Part shown: positions 38,658-48,000 of the stretch, piece after piece
Position numbering within the stretch: the first letter of the stretch is position 1
Layout: every line of letters begins with the position of its first letter
Source: CAVVMA01 sp963788205
Lineage (GTDB): Bacteria > Desulfobacterota > Binatia > Binatales > Binataceae
Direction: 5' to 3'
Assembly (NCBI GenBank): GCA_963788205.1
Contig: CAWBGG010000009.1
Span: 186,001 to 250,000, forward strand
Length of the DNA: 64,000 nt
Notes under the pieces: model-generated
What the model was told of the DNA's origin: nothing
What the model saw: only the letters and a program-made list of their open reading frames with translations
Database searches by the model: none
Made by a program: the position numbers and the translations under genes

Positions 38658-38682
38658 CTCCAACCAATATGCGGCAAAACCG

Positions 38683-39489
38683 ATGCCCAAGCTAGGTGTC
38701 AACGTCGATCACGTCGCGACGCTGCGGCAGGCGCGGCGGGTCGATTACCCCGATCCGATCGCGGCCGCGCTGGCGGCCGAGCGTGCCGGCGCCGACGCGA
38801 TTACCGTCCATCTGCGCGAAGATCGCCGCCATATCCAGGACTTCGATCTCTTCCGCCTGCGCGAGGCCGTCCACGTCCATCTGAACCAGGAGCTGGCGCT
38901 GGTCGAGCCGATAATCGAGCTGTCGTTCCGGCTGATGCCCGAGGAAGTCTGCTTCGTTCCGGAACGGCGCGAGGAGCTTACCACCGAAGGCGGACTCGAC
39001 GCGGCTGGAATGAAGGACCGTCTCGCGCCGGTGATCGCGCGCTTCAAGGATGCCGGGATCGGCGTGAGCCTCTTTATCGATCCCGAGCCGCATCAGCTCG
39101 AGGCGGCTGCGGCCCTGAGCGCGGATTTCGTCGAGCTTCACACCGGCGCTTACGCCAATCTCGCCGACCATGATGTCGCGATCGCGCGCGGCAGCGGCGG
39201 GAAGCCCCAAATGTCGGAGGCGACACGCGTCGCGCTCGCTGCGATCAGCGGGGCGGTCAAGTCGGCGCGCCAGTTGGGGCTCAAGCCCAACGCCGGCCAC
39301 GGACTGAACTACACCAATGTCGGCCCGATCGCGGCGATTGCGGGAATCAGATGGCTGCACATCGGCCATGCGATCGTCGCGCGCGCGGTGATGGTCGGGA
39401 TGTCCCGGGCGGTGCGCGAGATGAAGGCGGTTATCGCCAAGCCGCCCGCCCCAAGGCTGGCCGCGGCAAAACAAAAAGCCCGCCGCTAG
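38683..39489 (+). CDS. pdxJ: Pyridoxine 5'-phosphate synthase PdxJ
   Basis: 268 residues. The family start LGVNVDHVATLRQARR is present, with DPI-x-AA and AERAGADAITVHLREDRRHI, the central HTGAYAN motif, and a late LGLKPNAGHGLNYTNV block. It condenses 1-deoxyxylulose-5-phosphate and 3-amino-acetone phosphate to pyridoxine phosphate. The C-terminal tail of about 20 basic residues is longer than usual. Palindromic repeats follow before nnr. Confidence 0.96.
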   Translation: MPKLGVNVDHVATLRQARRVDYPDPIAAALAAERAGADAITVHLREDRRHIQDFDLFRLREAVHVHLNQELALVEPIIELSFRLMPEEVCFVPERREELTTEGGLDAAGMKDRLAPVIARFKDAGIGVSLFIDPEPHQLEAAAALSADFVELHTGAYANLADHDVAIARGSGGKPQMSEATRVALAAISGAVKSARQLGLKPNAGHGLNYTNVGPIAAIAGIRWLHIGHAIVARAVMVGMSRAVREMKAVIAKPPAPRLAAAKQKARR

Positions 39490-39506
39490 CGAAATCGCCA
39501 CTGCCT

Positions 39507-39542
39507 GGTAGTGGATGGCCGGCAGGGACGCCGGCCACTACC
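39507..39542. repeat. Imperfect GGTAGTGG/CCACTACC palindrome
   Basis: GGTAGTGG...GCCGGC and its near reverse complement in a 36-base hairpin, between pdxJ and nnr. Confidence 0.6.
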
Positions 39543-39568
39543 CTGAATGAAGCTCCTACATTGGGTAG

Positions 39569-39590
39569 GGGCCGGCCTCCGTGCCGGCCC
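39569..39590. repeat. GGGCCGGC/GCCGGCCC palindrome
   Basis: An 8-base perfect stem around a six-base loop. Together with the preceding hairpin it fills most of the 194-base pdxJ-nnr gap. Confidence 0.6.
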
Positions 39591-39683
39591 GCGCCTCAAA
39601 ACCGCTTATTAGCGAAATCCCCGCGCTGCCTGCCTGCGCGGCCCCGCCTCTGGTAAGATCGAACTGTCAGGGGATTTCGGCCC

Positions 39684-41240
39684 GTGAAACTCATCACCGC
39701 AGCGCAGAGCCGCGAGCTCGATCGGCTCAGCCAGGACAGTTACGGCGTGCCGTCGTACTCGCTGATGACGCGGGCGGGAGAGGCGGTCGCCGACGCGGTT
39801 CTTCGTCGATTCGGCGATGCGGTCCGTGCCGGAGTGCTCGTGGTCGCGGGCAAGGGCAACAACGGCGGCGACGGGATGGTCGCAGCGCGGCGGCTGCGCG
39901 AAGCAGGCGTGCAGGTCCGCGCGGTGCTGCTGGCGCGGCGCGCCGAGCTCAAAGGTGACGCCGCCAAAGCGTGCGCGGAATTTCCGGGCCACGGCGGCGC
40001 GATCACTGAAGTCGTCGAGGAAAGCGGCCTCGCGACGGCGATCGCTCCTGCTCCAGGAGTGATCATCGATGCGATCTTCGGCACCGGACTCAATGCCGAA
40101 GTGAAAGGACTCCCGCGGCGCGCGATCGAGCTGATCAACGATGCGCATTCAGCGGCCGTGGCGGTCGATATCGCTTCGGGCGTGAACTCCGACACCGGCG
40201 CGATCATGGGCGCTGCGGTCAAGGCGTCGCTGACGGTGACCTTTGGACTCGCGAAGTTCGGCCACGTTTCCTATCCGGGCGCCGGGCACTGCGGCGAGCT
40301 GACGGTCGCCGAGATCGGATTCGCGCCTCAGGCGATCGAGGCGATCGCGCCGCGCGGGCGATTGATCGAGCGCGACGACGTGCGGCCGCTGGTTAATCCG
40401 CGCGCGGTTGATTCTCATAAGGGACTGTACGGCCATCCGCTGATTGTCGCCGGCAGCGCCGGCAAGGCGGGCGCGGCGATTTTAGCCTCGCGCGCCGCGC
40501 TCCGGATGGGCGCCGGGCTGGTGACCGCCGCGATTCCCGCCTCAGTGTCGGCGATTGTTGCGGCCGCGCAGGCGGAGTTGATGACCGAGGCGATACCCGA
40601 TCGCGACGGCCACTTCGAGGGTCGCACAGCCGTCGAGCGCCTCGCGTTGCTGGCCGGCGGCAAAGACGCGCTGGTCGCCGGTCCCGGAATCGGCGTCAGC
40701 GACGACACGAAGCAGCTCATCTCATGGCTGATAACCGAAGGCGCGCAGCGCGATCGCGCACTTCTGATCGACGCCGATGGACTCAACGCGCTCGCCGCGA
40801 TCGGCTGCGATCTCTTGAAGCGTGCGCACGGCCCGGTCGTGCTCACGCCCCATCCGGGCGAGATGGCGCGTCTGCTTGGCACTTCGACTGTATCAGTGAA
40901 TGTCGATCGCATTTCGGCCGCGCTCGCGATGGCGCAGCGTACGGGCGCGTATGTCCTGCTCAAAGGTGCGCGCACGGTGATTGCTGCGCCGGACGGGACG
41001 GTTTACATCAACTCGACTGGCAATCCCGGGATGGGGACGCCGGGGATGGGTGACGCGCTCTCGGGAATCGTCGGCGCGCTGCTCGGCCAGAAGGTGAATC
41101 CGCTCGACGCGCTCGCCCTGGGCGCGTACCTCCACGGCGATGCCGCCGATCGGGTCGCGCGCCGGCTCGGGCCGGTCGGTTACATGGCCGGCGATCTGAT
41201 CGACGAATTGCCCCGCGCGCTCGCCGCGCTAAGCGCATGA
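39684..41240 (+). CDS. nnr: Bifunctional NAD(P)HX epimerase/dehydratase
   Basis: 518 residues. The N-terminal YjeF epimerase domain (about 1-215) has the GKGNNGGDG motif, and the C-terminal ADP/ATP-dependent dehydratase domain (about 225-515) has VLTPHPGEMARL. The active-site loop reads NPGMGTPGMGD instead of the usual NPGMATGGTGD. It repairs hydrated NADH and NADPH. A four-base overlap couples it to tsaE, a conserved arrangement. Confidence 0.94.
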   Translation: MKLITAAQSRELDRLSQDSYGVPSYSLMTRAGEAVADAVLRRFGDAVRAGVLVVAGKGNNGGDGMVAARRLREAGVQVRAVLLARRAELKGDAAKACAEFPGHGGAITEVVEESGLATAIAPAPGVIIDAIFGTGLNAEVKGLPRRAIELINDAHSAAVAVDIASGVNSDTGAIMGAAVKASLTVTFGLAKFGHVSYPGAGHCGELTVAEIGFAPQAIEAIAPRGRLIERDDVRPLVNPRAVDSHKGLYGHPLIVAGSAGKAGAAILASRAALRMGAGLVTAAIPASVSAIVAAAQAELMTEAIPDRDGHFEGRTAVERLALLAGGKDALVAGPGIGVSDDTKQLISWLITEGAQRDRALLIDADGLNALAAIGCDLLKRAHGPVVLTPHPGEMARLLGTSTVSVNVDRISAALAMAQRTGAYVLLKGARTVIAAPDGTVYINSTGNPGMGTPGMGDALSGIVGALLGQKVNPLDALALGAYLHGDAADRVARRLGPVGYMAGDLIDELPRALAALSA

Positions 41241-41728
41241 CGATGGCAGCGCGTGCGCACGCAACTTTAGTGATCGAGACCCGCTCGGCCCACGAGACCA
41301 AGATGTGGGGGCGGCGGCTCGCCTCGATCCTCGAGGGCGGAGAGCTGCTCGGCCTGGTCGGCGAGCTGGGCGCGGGCAAGACCGTGTTCGTCAAGGGACT
41401 CGCGCGCGGGCTCAATCTCCGCGAGGAGGACATTCTGAGCCCGAGCTTCACGATGATCCGCGAGCATCGCGGACGCCTGCCGCTGTACCATATCGATCTC
41501 TATCGTCTCGACGAGCCGGTGCTCGACGACCTGGGACTGCGCGAATATCTGTTTTCGGACGCGGTCGTGGCGGTCGAATGGTTCGAGCGCCTGCGCGAAG
41601 CGCCGCAGTTGGATTGCATCATGATCCGAATCAGTTACGCCGGCGCGAGCCTCCGCCGGATCGAATTCGAAGCGCTCGGCATCCGCTACGACGCGATAGT
41701 CGAGAATCTGAAAGCCCGCTTCGGGTGA
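41237..41728 (+). CDS. tsaE: tRNA t6A biosynthesis ATPase TsaE
   Basis: 163 residues. Walker A GELGAGKT (about 43-50), followed by SPSFTMIREHRG and the HIDLYRLDEP motif. It drives the TsaBDE complex for threonylcarbamoyladenosine at position 37 of tRNAs. The C-terminal tail (DAIVENLKARFG) is normal. Confidence 0.93.
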   Translation: MTMAARAHATLVIETRSAHETKMWGRRLASILEGGELLGLVGELGAGKTVFVKGLARGLNLREEDILSPSFTMIREHRGRLPLYHIDLYRLDEPVLDDLGLREYLFSDAVVAVEWFERLREAPQLDCIMIRISYAGASLRRIEFEALGIRYDAIVENLKARFG

Positions 41729-42182
41729 TCGGGTGGCTGCTGACGCTCGGAATCGAGGTGGTGATCGCCGGATGGTCGCGTGGGCTGGTGCGTCGCTGAC
41801 GCGTCCATTTGCTAATGTTCAGATTCGCCGTGCCGTTCCGAGAGTCCGAAGCTACGAGCGGTCGAGTGCCCATCGCGGCGTGAATGGCATGAGATTCTTC
41901 GACTTCGCGAGGGCAAGAGCCCTCGCTACGCTCAGAATGACGCTGAATGGGGGCTTTCCGGCATCTACTCAACCGCACCATTTGACGTCATTCTGAGCGG
42001 AGTCTGCGCAGCGAAGAATCTCATACCACCCACCTTCGCCGCACTCCAGCGCAGGAGTCCTGGGCCGGTGATCGCAGGACCGCACTCGACCACTACCGTC
42101 TGTTCGGTAGGGGCTTGGTTTTAGGACCGTCTGGCCCCATAATTGTTGTTTAACTGAACTCAGGTTAGCGGACGGGGCGCAG
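41729..42182. other. Gene-free stretch with inverted repeats before lysC
   Basis: No supported gene in 454 bases. The left half is coding-like noise; the middle is the inverted repeat at 41889-42024, and the right 150 bases should contain the lysC promoter. A clear -35/-10 pair was not identified. Confidence 0.5.
41889..42024. repeat. GATTCTTCG/CGAAGAATC inverted repeat pair
   Basis: Outer arms ATGAGATTCTTCG (41889-41901) and CGAAGAATCTCAT (42012-42024); inner arms GCTCAGAATGACG (41930-41942) and CGTCATTCTGAGC (41986-41998). All pairs are exact. The same repeat unit appears at 54692-54880. Confidence 0.8.
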
Positions 42183-43418
42183 GTGTCTCTGATCGTCCAG
42201 AAATATGGCGGGACGTCGGTCGGCTCGGTCGAGCGGATCAAGGCCGTCGCCGATCGGGTCGCGCGCTGCCGTGCGCAAGGCGATCGGATCGCGGTGGTGG
42301 TCTCCGCGATGGCGGGTGAGACCAACCGGCTCTTCGGCCTGGCGCGCCAGTTGGGCGCGCTGCCCGACCCGCGCGAGACCGACGTGCTGGTTTCGACCGG
42401 CGAGCAGGTCACCGCGGCGCTGCTGGCGATCCGGCTGCGGGAGCTGGGATGCCCGGCGGTATCGTTTTTAGCCCATCAGTTAAAACTGGCCACCGACTCA
42501 AATCACGGGCGGGCGAAAATCAAGTCGCTCGATCGCGATCACGTGATGGACGCGCTCGCGCAGGGCCATATCGCGGTGGTGGCGGGTTTCCAGGGAATCG
42601 ACGAGCGCGGCGACATCACCACGCTGGGCCGGGGCGCTTCGGACCTTACCGCGGTGGCGCTGGCGGCCGCGCTGGAGGCCGATCTGTGCGAAATCTACAC
42701 CGACGTCGACGGCGTATTTACGGCCGATCCGAACCTGTGTCCGAATGCGCGCAAGCTGGCGCGAATCACCTACGACGAAATGCTGGAGCTGGCGGGACTG
42801 GGGGCCAAGGTGCTGCAATCACGTAGTGTGGAACTGGCGCGGCGCTACCGCGTTCCGCTGGTGGTGCGCTCGAGCTTCAACGACGCGGAGGGAACCTGGG
42901 TGGTACAGGAAGACCGATCGATGGAAGACGTGCTGGTCTCGGGCGTGACACTCGACCAGAACCAGAGCAAGATCACGCTGGCCGGGGTCGAGGATCGTCC
43001 CGGGCTGGCAGCGCGAATTTTCGTCCCGATCGCCGAGGCCGGAATTATCGTCGACATGATAATCCAGAACGCCAGCGCCGACGGCCGCACCGACGTGACC
43101 TTTACGCTGGGCAAGGACGATTCAGGCCGCGCGCTCGACTTGATCAAGCGCGTAGCGAAGGAAATCGGCGCGCAGGGCGTGCGTCACGAGGAGCAGGTCG
43201 CCAAGGTCTCGATCGTCGGTATCGGGATGCGCAGTCATGCGGGCGTGGCGGCGAAAATGTTCCAGGTGCTGGCCGCCGAGCGGATAAATATCGAGATGAT
43301 CGCGACCTCCGAAATCAAGGTCTCGGTGGTGGTCAGCGCGCGCTACGGCGAACTCGCCACGCGCGCCCTGCACGAGGCCTTCGTGGGCGGGGCCGCAGCG
43401 CCGGGCGCGAGCGGCTGA
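42183..43418 (+). CDS. lysC: Aspartate kinase
   Basis: 411 residues from a GTG start. The kinase motif VQKYGGTSVGS, the catalytic Lys-containing block, and two C-terminal ACT domains (about 265-405) for feedback control are present. It phosphorylates Asp for Lys, Thr, Met and diaminopimelate synthesis. Its pairing with cimA nine bases downstream is as in Geobacter-type gene order. Confidence 0.95.
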   Translation: MSLIVQKYGGTSVGSVERIKAVADRVARCRAQGDRIAVVVSAMAGETNRLFGLARQLGALPDPRETDVLVSTGEQVTAALLAIRLRELGCPAVSFLAHQLKLATDSNHGRAKIKSLDRDHVMDALAQGHIAVVAGFQGIDERGDITTLGRGASDLTAVALAAALEADLCEIYTDVDGVFTADPNLCPNARKLARITYDEMLELAGLGAKVLQSRSVELARRYRVPLVVRSSFNDAEGTWVVQEDRSMEDVLVSGVTLDQNQSKITLAGVEDRPGLAARIFVPIAEAGIIVDMIIQNASADGRTDVTFTLGKDDSGRALDLIKRVAKEIGAQGVRHEEQVAKVSIVGIGMRSHAGVAAKMFQVLAAERINIEMIATSEIKVSVVVSARYGELATRALHEAFVGGAAAPGASG

Positions 43419-43427
43419 TCGAAAAAA

Positions 43428-45091
43428 ATGGCAGTAGCGAAGAAAATCCAGATTTACGATACGACGCTGCGCGACGGATGCCAGTCCGAAGACGTCTCGC
43501 TGACGATCGCGGACAAGCTCCTGATCGCCGAACGGCTGGACGACCTGGGTGTCGACTATATCGAGGGTGGATGGCCGGGCTCGAACGATCGCGACGCCGC
43601 GTTTTTTATCGAGGTCAAGAAGCTGCGCCTGCGCCATGCGAAAGTCGCGGCGTTCGGCTCAACGCGCCGCGCCAACGTGCGATGCGCCGCCGATCGCAAT
43701 CTGCAACTGCTGCTGCGCGCCGAGACGCAGGTCGCGACCGTGGTCGGCAAGACCTGGGACCTGCACGTTCGCGACGCGCTCAGAATTTCTCAGCAGGAAA
43801 ACCTCGACATCCTGCACGACACTATCGCTTATCTGAAGCAGCACGTCGGCGAGGTGATCTTCGACGCCGAGCATTTCTTCGACGGTTTCAGCTTTGATCG
43901 CGACTTCGCGCTGGCCTGCCTGAAAGCGGTCGATGCGGGCAAGGCCGACCTGATCTGCCTGTGCGACACCAACGGCGGGCGCCTGCCGCATGAAGTCGAG
44001 GCCGCGGTCCGCGCCGCCTGCGAAACGGTGGGCTGCGCGATCGGAATTCATTGCCATAACGATTCCGAAGTCGCAGTGGCCAATTCGATCGCGGCGGTGC
44101 GCGCGGGCGCGGTCCAGGTGCAGGGCACGATCAACGGAGTGGGCGAGCGCTGCGGCAACGCCAACCTGGTCTCGGTGATCGCCAACCTGCAGCTCAAGCT
44201 GGGCTATCATTGCGTGCCGCCGCCCAGCTCAAGACGCTGCGCGCCACTTCCAGGCTGGTCTACGAATTGGCGAATATTACGCCATTTGCGCGGCAACCGT
44301 ACGTGGGCCGCAGCGCGTTTGCGCATAAGGCCGGGCTGCACGTCTCGGGAATCCAGCGCAACTCCAAGACCTACGAGCATATCGAGCCCGAGCTGGTGGG
44401 CAACCATCGCCGCGTCCTGCTCTCCGAGCTCGCCGGCCGCGCCAATCTGATCTACAAGGCCAAGGAATTCGGAATCGATCTCGAGCGCCACGAGGACAAG
44501 GTGCCGATCCTGCTGGAGGAGCTGAAACGGCTGGAGGGAATCGGCTACACGTTCGACGGCGCCGACGCCTCATTCGAGCTCCTGATGCGGCGCGCGCTCG
44601 GCCTGGAAAAGGAGCACTTCAGCTTTATCAGCTTCCGCGTGTTCGATGACAAATGGCATGAGGAGCAGGAGCCGCTGAGCGAGGCGGTGGTCGTGCTGGA
44701 AGGGCCCGACGGCCAGCGCACGCGCAATTCGGCGGTGGGCGACGGGCCGGTGAACGCGCTCGACAAGGCGCTACGCAGCTCGCTATTGCCGTACTATCCA
44801 AACCTCGCGCCGATGCAACTGGTGGACTACAAGGTGCGCGTGCTCGACAACGGCGCCGGGACCGCGGCGCGGGTGCGGGTGCTGATCGAGTCGACCGACG
44901 GCAAGCGCCGATGGGGCACCGTGGGGCTTTCAACCAACGTGGTCGAGGCGAGCTGGCAGGCGCTGGTTGACTCGGTTGAGTACAAGCTGCACAAGGACAA
45001 TGTGAAGCCGCGCGTCAGATCGGCGCTCAAGCGCAACGGCGTCCGGCCGCGGGGCAAAGCGGCGGGGGCAACGGCAAACCTGCGGCGCTGA
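43428..45091 (+). CDS. cimA: Citramalate synthase CimA, apparent frameshift
   Basis: Condenses pyruvate and acetyl-CoA to citramalate for isoleucine synthesis. The first frame (43428 to about 44219) has the DTTLRDGCQSEDVSL start and HCHNDSEVAVANS; the second (from about 44222 to 45091) continues QLKTLRATSRLVYELANITPF and the C-terminal regulatory domain. One base appears to be missing in the CCGCCGCCC run at 44217-44225; restoring it gives 554 residues, the normal length. Both frames look conserved, so a sequence error is more likely than a true pseudogene. Confidence 0.85.
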
Positions 45092-45093
45092 AT

Positions 45094-45195
45094 TAGTGCC
45101 GTTCCAACTATTCGGGCCTAAGCGGGGCGGTTCGGATGAGCGAGCGGGAAAAGCGCATGGCTCGCGATAATTCGCAACAGGTTGGAACGGCACTA
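45094..45195. mobile_element. MITE-like element, copy 1
   Basis: 102 bases with perfect 15-bp terminal inverted repeats, TAGTGCCGTTCCAAC and GTTGGAACGGCACTA (each starting/ending in TA, suggesting a TA target). It begins two bases after the cimA stop and has no coding capacity. A second copy, in opposite orientation, is at 60999-61104, with similar internal sequence (GCGAGCGGGAAAAGCGC). Confidence 0.8.
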
Positions 45196-45221
45196 GCAGC
45201 CCGCTCGAGGACAATCGCGCC

Positions 45222-45956
45222 GTGAGCATCATCAGCCGCATGCGTGAGGACATTCAGGCGGTCTTCGACCATGATCCCGCCGCCCGCACCACGCTCGAGG
45301 TCGTCCTTGCCTATCCCGGACTGCACGCGATTTGGACCCATCGGATCGCGCACTGGATGTGGCAGCGCGACTTGAAGCTGCTGGCGCGGCTCGCGAGCGA
45401 GACCAGCCGGTTCCTTACCGGTATCGAGATTCATCCTGGGGCCACGATCGGACGCCGGTTGTTTATCGACCACGGGATGGGCGTGGTGGTGGGCGAGACC
45501 GCCGAGATTGGCGATGACGTTCTGATCTATCAGGGCGTGACGCTCGGCGGCACCAGCGTCAGGAAAGAGAAACGCCATCCGACCCTCGAAGATCACGTGA
45601 TGGTCAGTACGGGGGCGTCGGTGATCGGGCCGGTGCGAATTGGGCGCGGCAGCCGAATCGGCGCCGGCGCGGTGGTGGTTTCCAGCGCGCCGCCGTTTTC
45701 GACGATCGTGGGAATTCCGGGCAAAGTGATCGAGAACGAGAGCACGCAGCAGGACTTCGTTACCCTTGAGCACGCCCGATTACCCGACCCGGTCGCGCGC
45801 GCGATCGGTCAGCTGGTCGACAAGATGAACCTGATTACCGCACGGATGACCGAAGTCGAGCAGCGCCAGGACTGTATCGAAGACAAAGTCAGCGAGCAGC
45901 ACCAACTCGCCGCGGCCGACGAACATCCCGCACAACCAGCGGCGAAGGACCGATAA
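45222..45956 (+). CDS. cysE: Serine O-acetyltransferase CysE
   Basis: 244 residues from a GTG. The N-terminal helical domain is shortened, as in non-enteric enzymes; the hexapeptide-repeat domain has IDHGMGVVVGETAEIGDDVLIYQGVTLGGT (in part), with catalytic His and Asp. It makes O-acetylserine for cysteine. A coiled, Glu/Gln-rich C-terminal tail of about 50 residues is an unusual extension. The promoter must lie within or near the preceding MITE. Confidence 0.92.
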   Translation: MSIISRMREDIQAVFDHDPAARTTLEVVLAYPGLHAIWTHRIAHWMWQRDLKLLARLASETSRFLTGIEIHPGATIGRRLFIDHGMGVVVGETAEIGDDVLIYQGVTLGGTSVRKEKRHPTLEDHVMVSTGASVIGPVRIGRGSRIGAGAVVVSSAPPFSTIVGIPGKVIENESTQQDFVTLEHARLPDPVARAIGQLVDKMNLITARMTEVEQRQDCIEDKVSEQHQLAAADEHPAQPAAKDR

Positions 45957-46005
45957 CTTTCCGCGACTGCTGCTTTCGCGCGAACTTTCTTCCTGGACTT
46001 TCGCG

Positions 46006-46944
46006 ATGGACGAAGCAGCGACGATTTCACGGCCCGGTGGTGCTGCGCCCGGGCGGATCAAAATATGGATTCGCGCGGTCCGGGCGCCGTCGCTGAGCGC
46101 GGCGGCGATCCCGGTGATGCTGGGGGGCTCGATCGCATTGCGCGAGGGCTTCTTCGCCGGTACGCGGTTGATGCTCGCGCTGGGCGGTGCGATCGCGATT
46201 CAGGCCGGCACCAACCTGATCAACGACTTTTACGATTACCAGAGCGGCGCCGACTCGCCCGACTCACTTGGGCCGAGCCTGGTAATCCAGAACGGCCTGC
46301 TCACGCCGTCCCAGGTCTGGCGTGGCGGCGTGATCGCGTTTGCGATCGGCTCGGCGCTGGGACTGGTGCTGGTCTATCTCTGCGGATGGCCGATCCTCGT
46401 CATCGGCGTATTCAGCGTCGCCGCCGGATACTTCTACACCGCGGCGCCGGTTTCACTTGCCTACGTAGCGCTCGGCGAAGTCACGGTCTTCATCTTCATG
46501 GGGCCGGCGATCGTGGTCGGGTCTTACTATGTGATGGCGCTGCGGTTTTCGGCGGTGGCGTTATGGGCCTCGATTCCGGTGGGCTTTCTAGTCGCCGGCA
46601 TCCTGCACGCCAACAATATCCGCGATATCGAAAGCGATCGCGGCCACGGCAAGCGCACGCTCGCGACCATTCTGGGGCGGCACATTGCCAACTACGAGCT
46701 GCTGGCGCTCGACGCCGCGGCCTACGCGGCGACGCTAGCCGGCGTCGCGATACGGATTCTGCCCTGGACGACGCTGATTACGCTGGCGGCGGTGCCCCGC
46801 GCGCTCAACGAGATCCGGATCGTCTTTCGTGAAACCGAATCGCGCCGGTTGAATCTGGCGCTGTTCCGCGCAGTGCAGTTGCATCTGGAGTTCGGCCTGC
46901 TGATGATCGTGGCCTTCGCGATCGCATGGGCGATCGGGCGGTAG
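46006..46944 (+). CDS. menA: MenA-type prenyltransferase (UbiA superfamily)
   Basis: 312 residues with about eight TM helices. The first Asp motif NLINDFYDYQSGAD and second motif NNIRDIESDRGHGKRT bind Mg-prenyl diphosphate. It is most like 1,4-dihydroxy-2-naphthoate polyprenyltransferase of menaquinone synthesis, although other aromatic acceptors are possible. No other men gene is in the window. Confidence 0.85.
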   Translation: MDEAATISRPGGAAPGRIKIWIRAVRAPSLSAAAIPVMLGGSIALREGFFAGTRLMLALGGAIAIQAGTNLINDFYDYQSGADSPDSLGPSLVIQNGLLTPSQVWRGGVIAFAIGSALGLVLVYLCGWPILVIGVFSVAAGYFYTAAPVSLAYVALGEVTVFIFMGPAIVVGSYYVMALRFSAVALWASIPVGFLVAGILHANNIRDIESDRGHGKRTLATILGRHIANYELLALDAAAYAATLAGVAIRILPWTTLITLAAVPRALNEIRIVFRETESRRLNLALFRAVQLHLEFGLLMIVAFAIAWAIGR

Positions 46945-46947
46945 GGA

Positions 46948-47838
46948 TCAGAGGAGGTCCCAGGCGCGCAGGCAGGTGAGCGCCTCGAGCGTCCATCGGC
47001 CGCGCCATTCCATCTCGGCCCCGACGCTCGGTGCGGTCCAGGTGATCGGCCATCCGCCGTCGTCCTGCTGGCGCGTAGCCAGGTCGTCGAGATGCGCGTT
47101 GATGAGGTCATCGGGAAACGCCGGGCGGGCGATCGCATCAGGATGCGGGCACAGATGCAGCGGCGTGAGCCCGTAGTCCGACGAGCCCGGCTTCAGGATA
47201 AACCAGCGGGCGTGCTCGGCCTGCCGCGCGATTCGAATCGCGAGTTCCCGCGCGCGCGGCCGATCGAGAGCATAGTCGAGGAACGTGAGCGCGTTGAGAA
47301 TTTCGTGCGCTTCACCGATCTGCCGCGCGAGCCTTTGCGTGCACCATGCGATCGCGCGCGTGAGCCACGGATGGCTGATTCCCTGGTAGAGTAGCAGTCC
47401 GGCCAGCGCCGCGATCGGATTGGGCGAATCGCCCGGGGGCTGCGGGTCATTCCAATAGCTCGCCCAATGGGCCGCACGCGGATAGTCGAGGATCTTCCGC
47501 GTGACGAGCGGCACCCGCCCGTTGGGCTCCGCGATCGAGCCGAGAAAACTGGCGATACCGGCCGCGAGCGGGGCGTCGCGAATTCCGGCGTCGCGCAGCG
47601 TACGCAGCGCGATCTCACAATGCAGCGGCATACTGTCCGGCGCGCGCACGTCGGGTTCGAGCGCGTGGCCGAAACCGCCGTCAGGATTGCGGTAGGCGGC
47701 CAGCGCCGCCCGGACCGCTTCAGGCGGGCCACCGAGAAACGCGCACGCGAACTGCGCGCGCTCCAGCAGTCGCGCGTTGCGCCACATAAAATCGGCCGCA
47801 CGCTCGATTGATCGGGAACGATTTGATCGGATGCTCAT
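46948..47838 (-). CDS. Terpenoid-cyclase/prenyltransferase-fold protein
   Basis: 296 residues from the internal ATG MSIRSNRSR (a longer start adds an implausible leader). The alpha/alpha-toroid repeats carry QW-like motifs: YRNPDGGFGHAL near 56-67, and late QQDDGGWPITW. The Asp-rich DxDD of true squalene-hopene cyclases is not seen, so it is a homologue of unknown reaction, or a scaffold. It is convergent to menA. Confidence 0.7.
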   Translation of the reverse strand: MSIRSNRSRSIERAADFMWRNARLLERAQFACAFLGGPPEAVRAALAAYRNPDGGFGHALEPDVRAPDSMPLHCEIALRTLRDAGIRDAPLAAGIASFLGSIAEPNGRVPLVTRKILDYPRAAHWASYWNDPQPPGDSPNPIAALAGLLLYQGISHPWLTRAIAWCTQRLARQIGEAHEILNALTFLDYALDRPRARELAIRIARQAEHARWFILKPGSSDYGLTPLHLCPHPDAIARPAFPDDLINAHLDDLATRQQDDGGWPITWTAPSVGAEMEWRGRWTLEALTCLRAWDLL

Positions 47839-48000
47839 CGCGTGAGTGCCGGCGATTTTACGCCCGCCAACCCGCGCGCGCCAGGTTCGATGGCAAGTTG
47901 AGCCGACGCGCGCCGTGACTGCCATATGCGGCAGAACGCAGGGTCATTTCGGGTCTTCGATTGGGACTAGGAGCCGGCGGTAAGCTCGGAGTTCCTCGCG

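Noticed and set aside
42030..42182. Possible lysine riboswitch before lysC
   Set aside because: I could not find the conserved helices or a terminator pair; no support beyond position.
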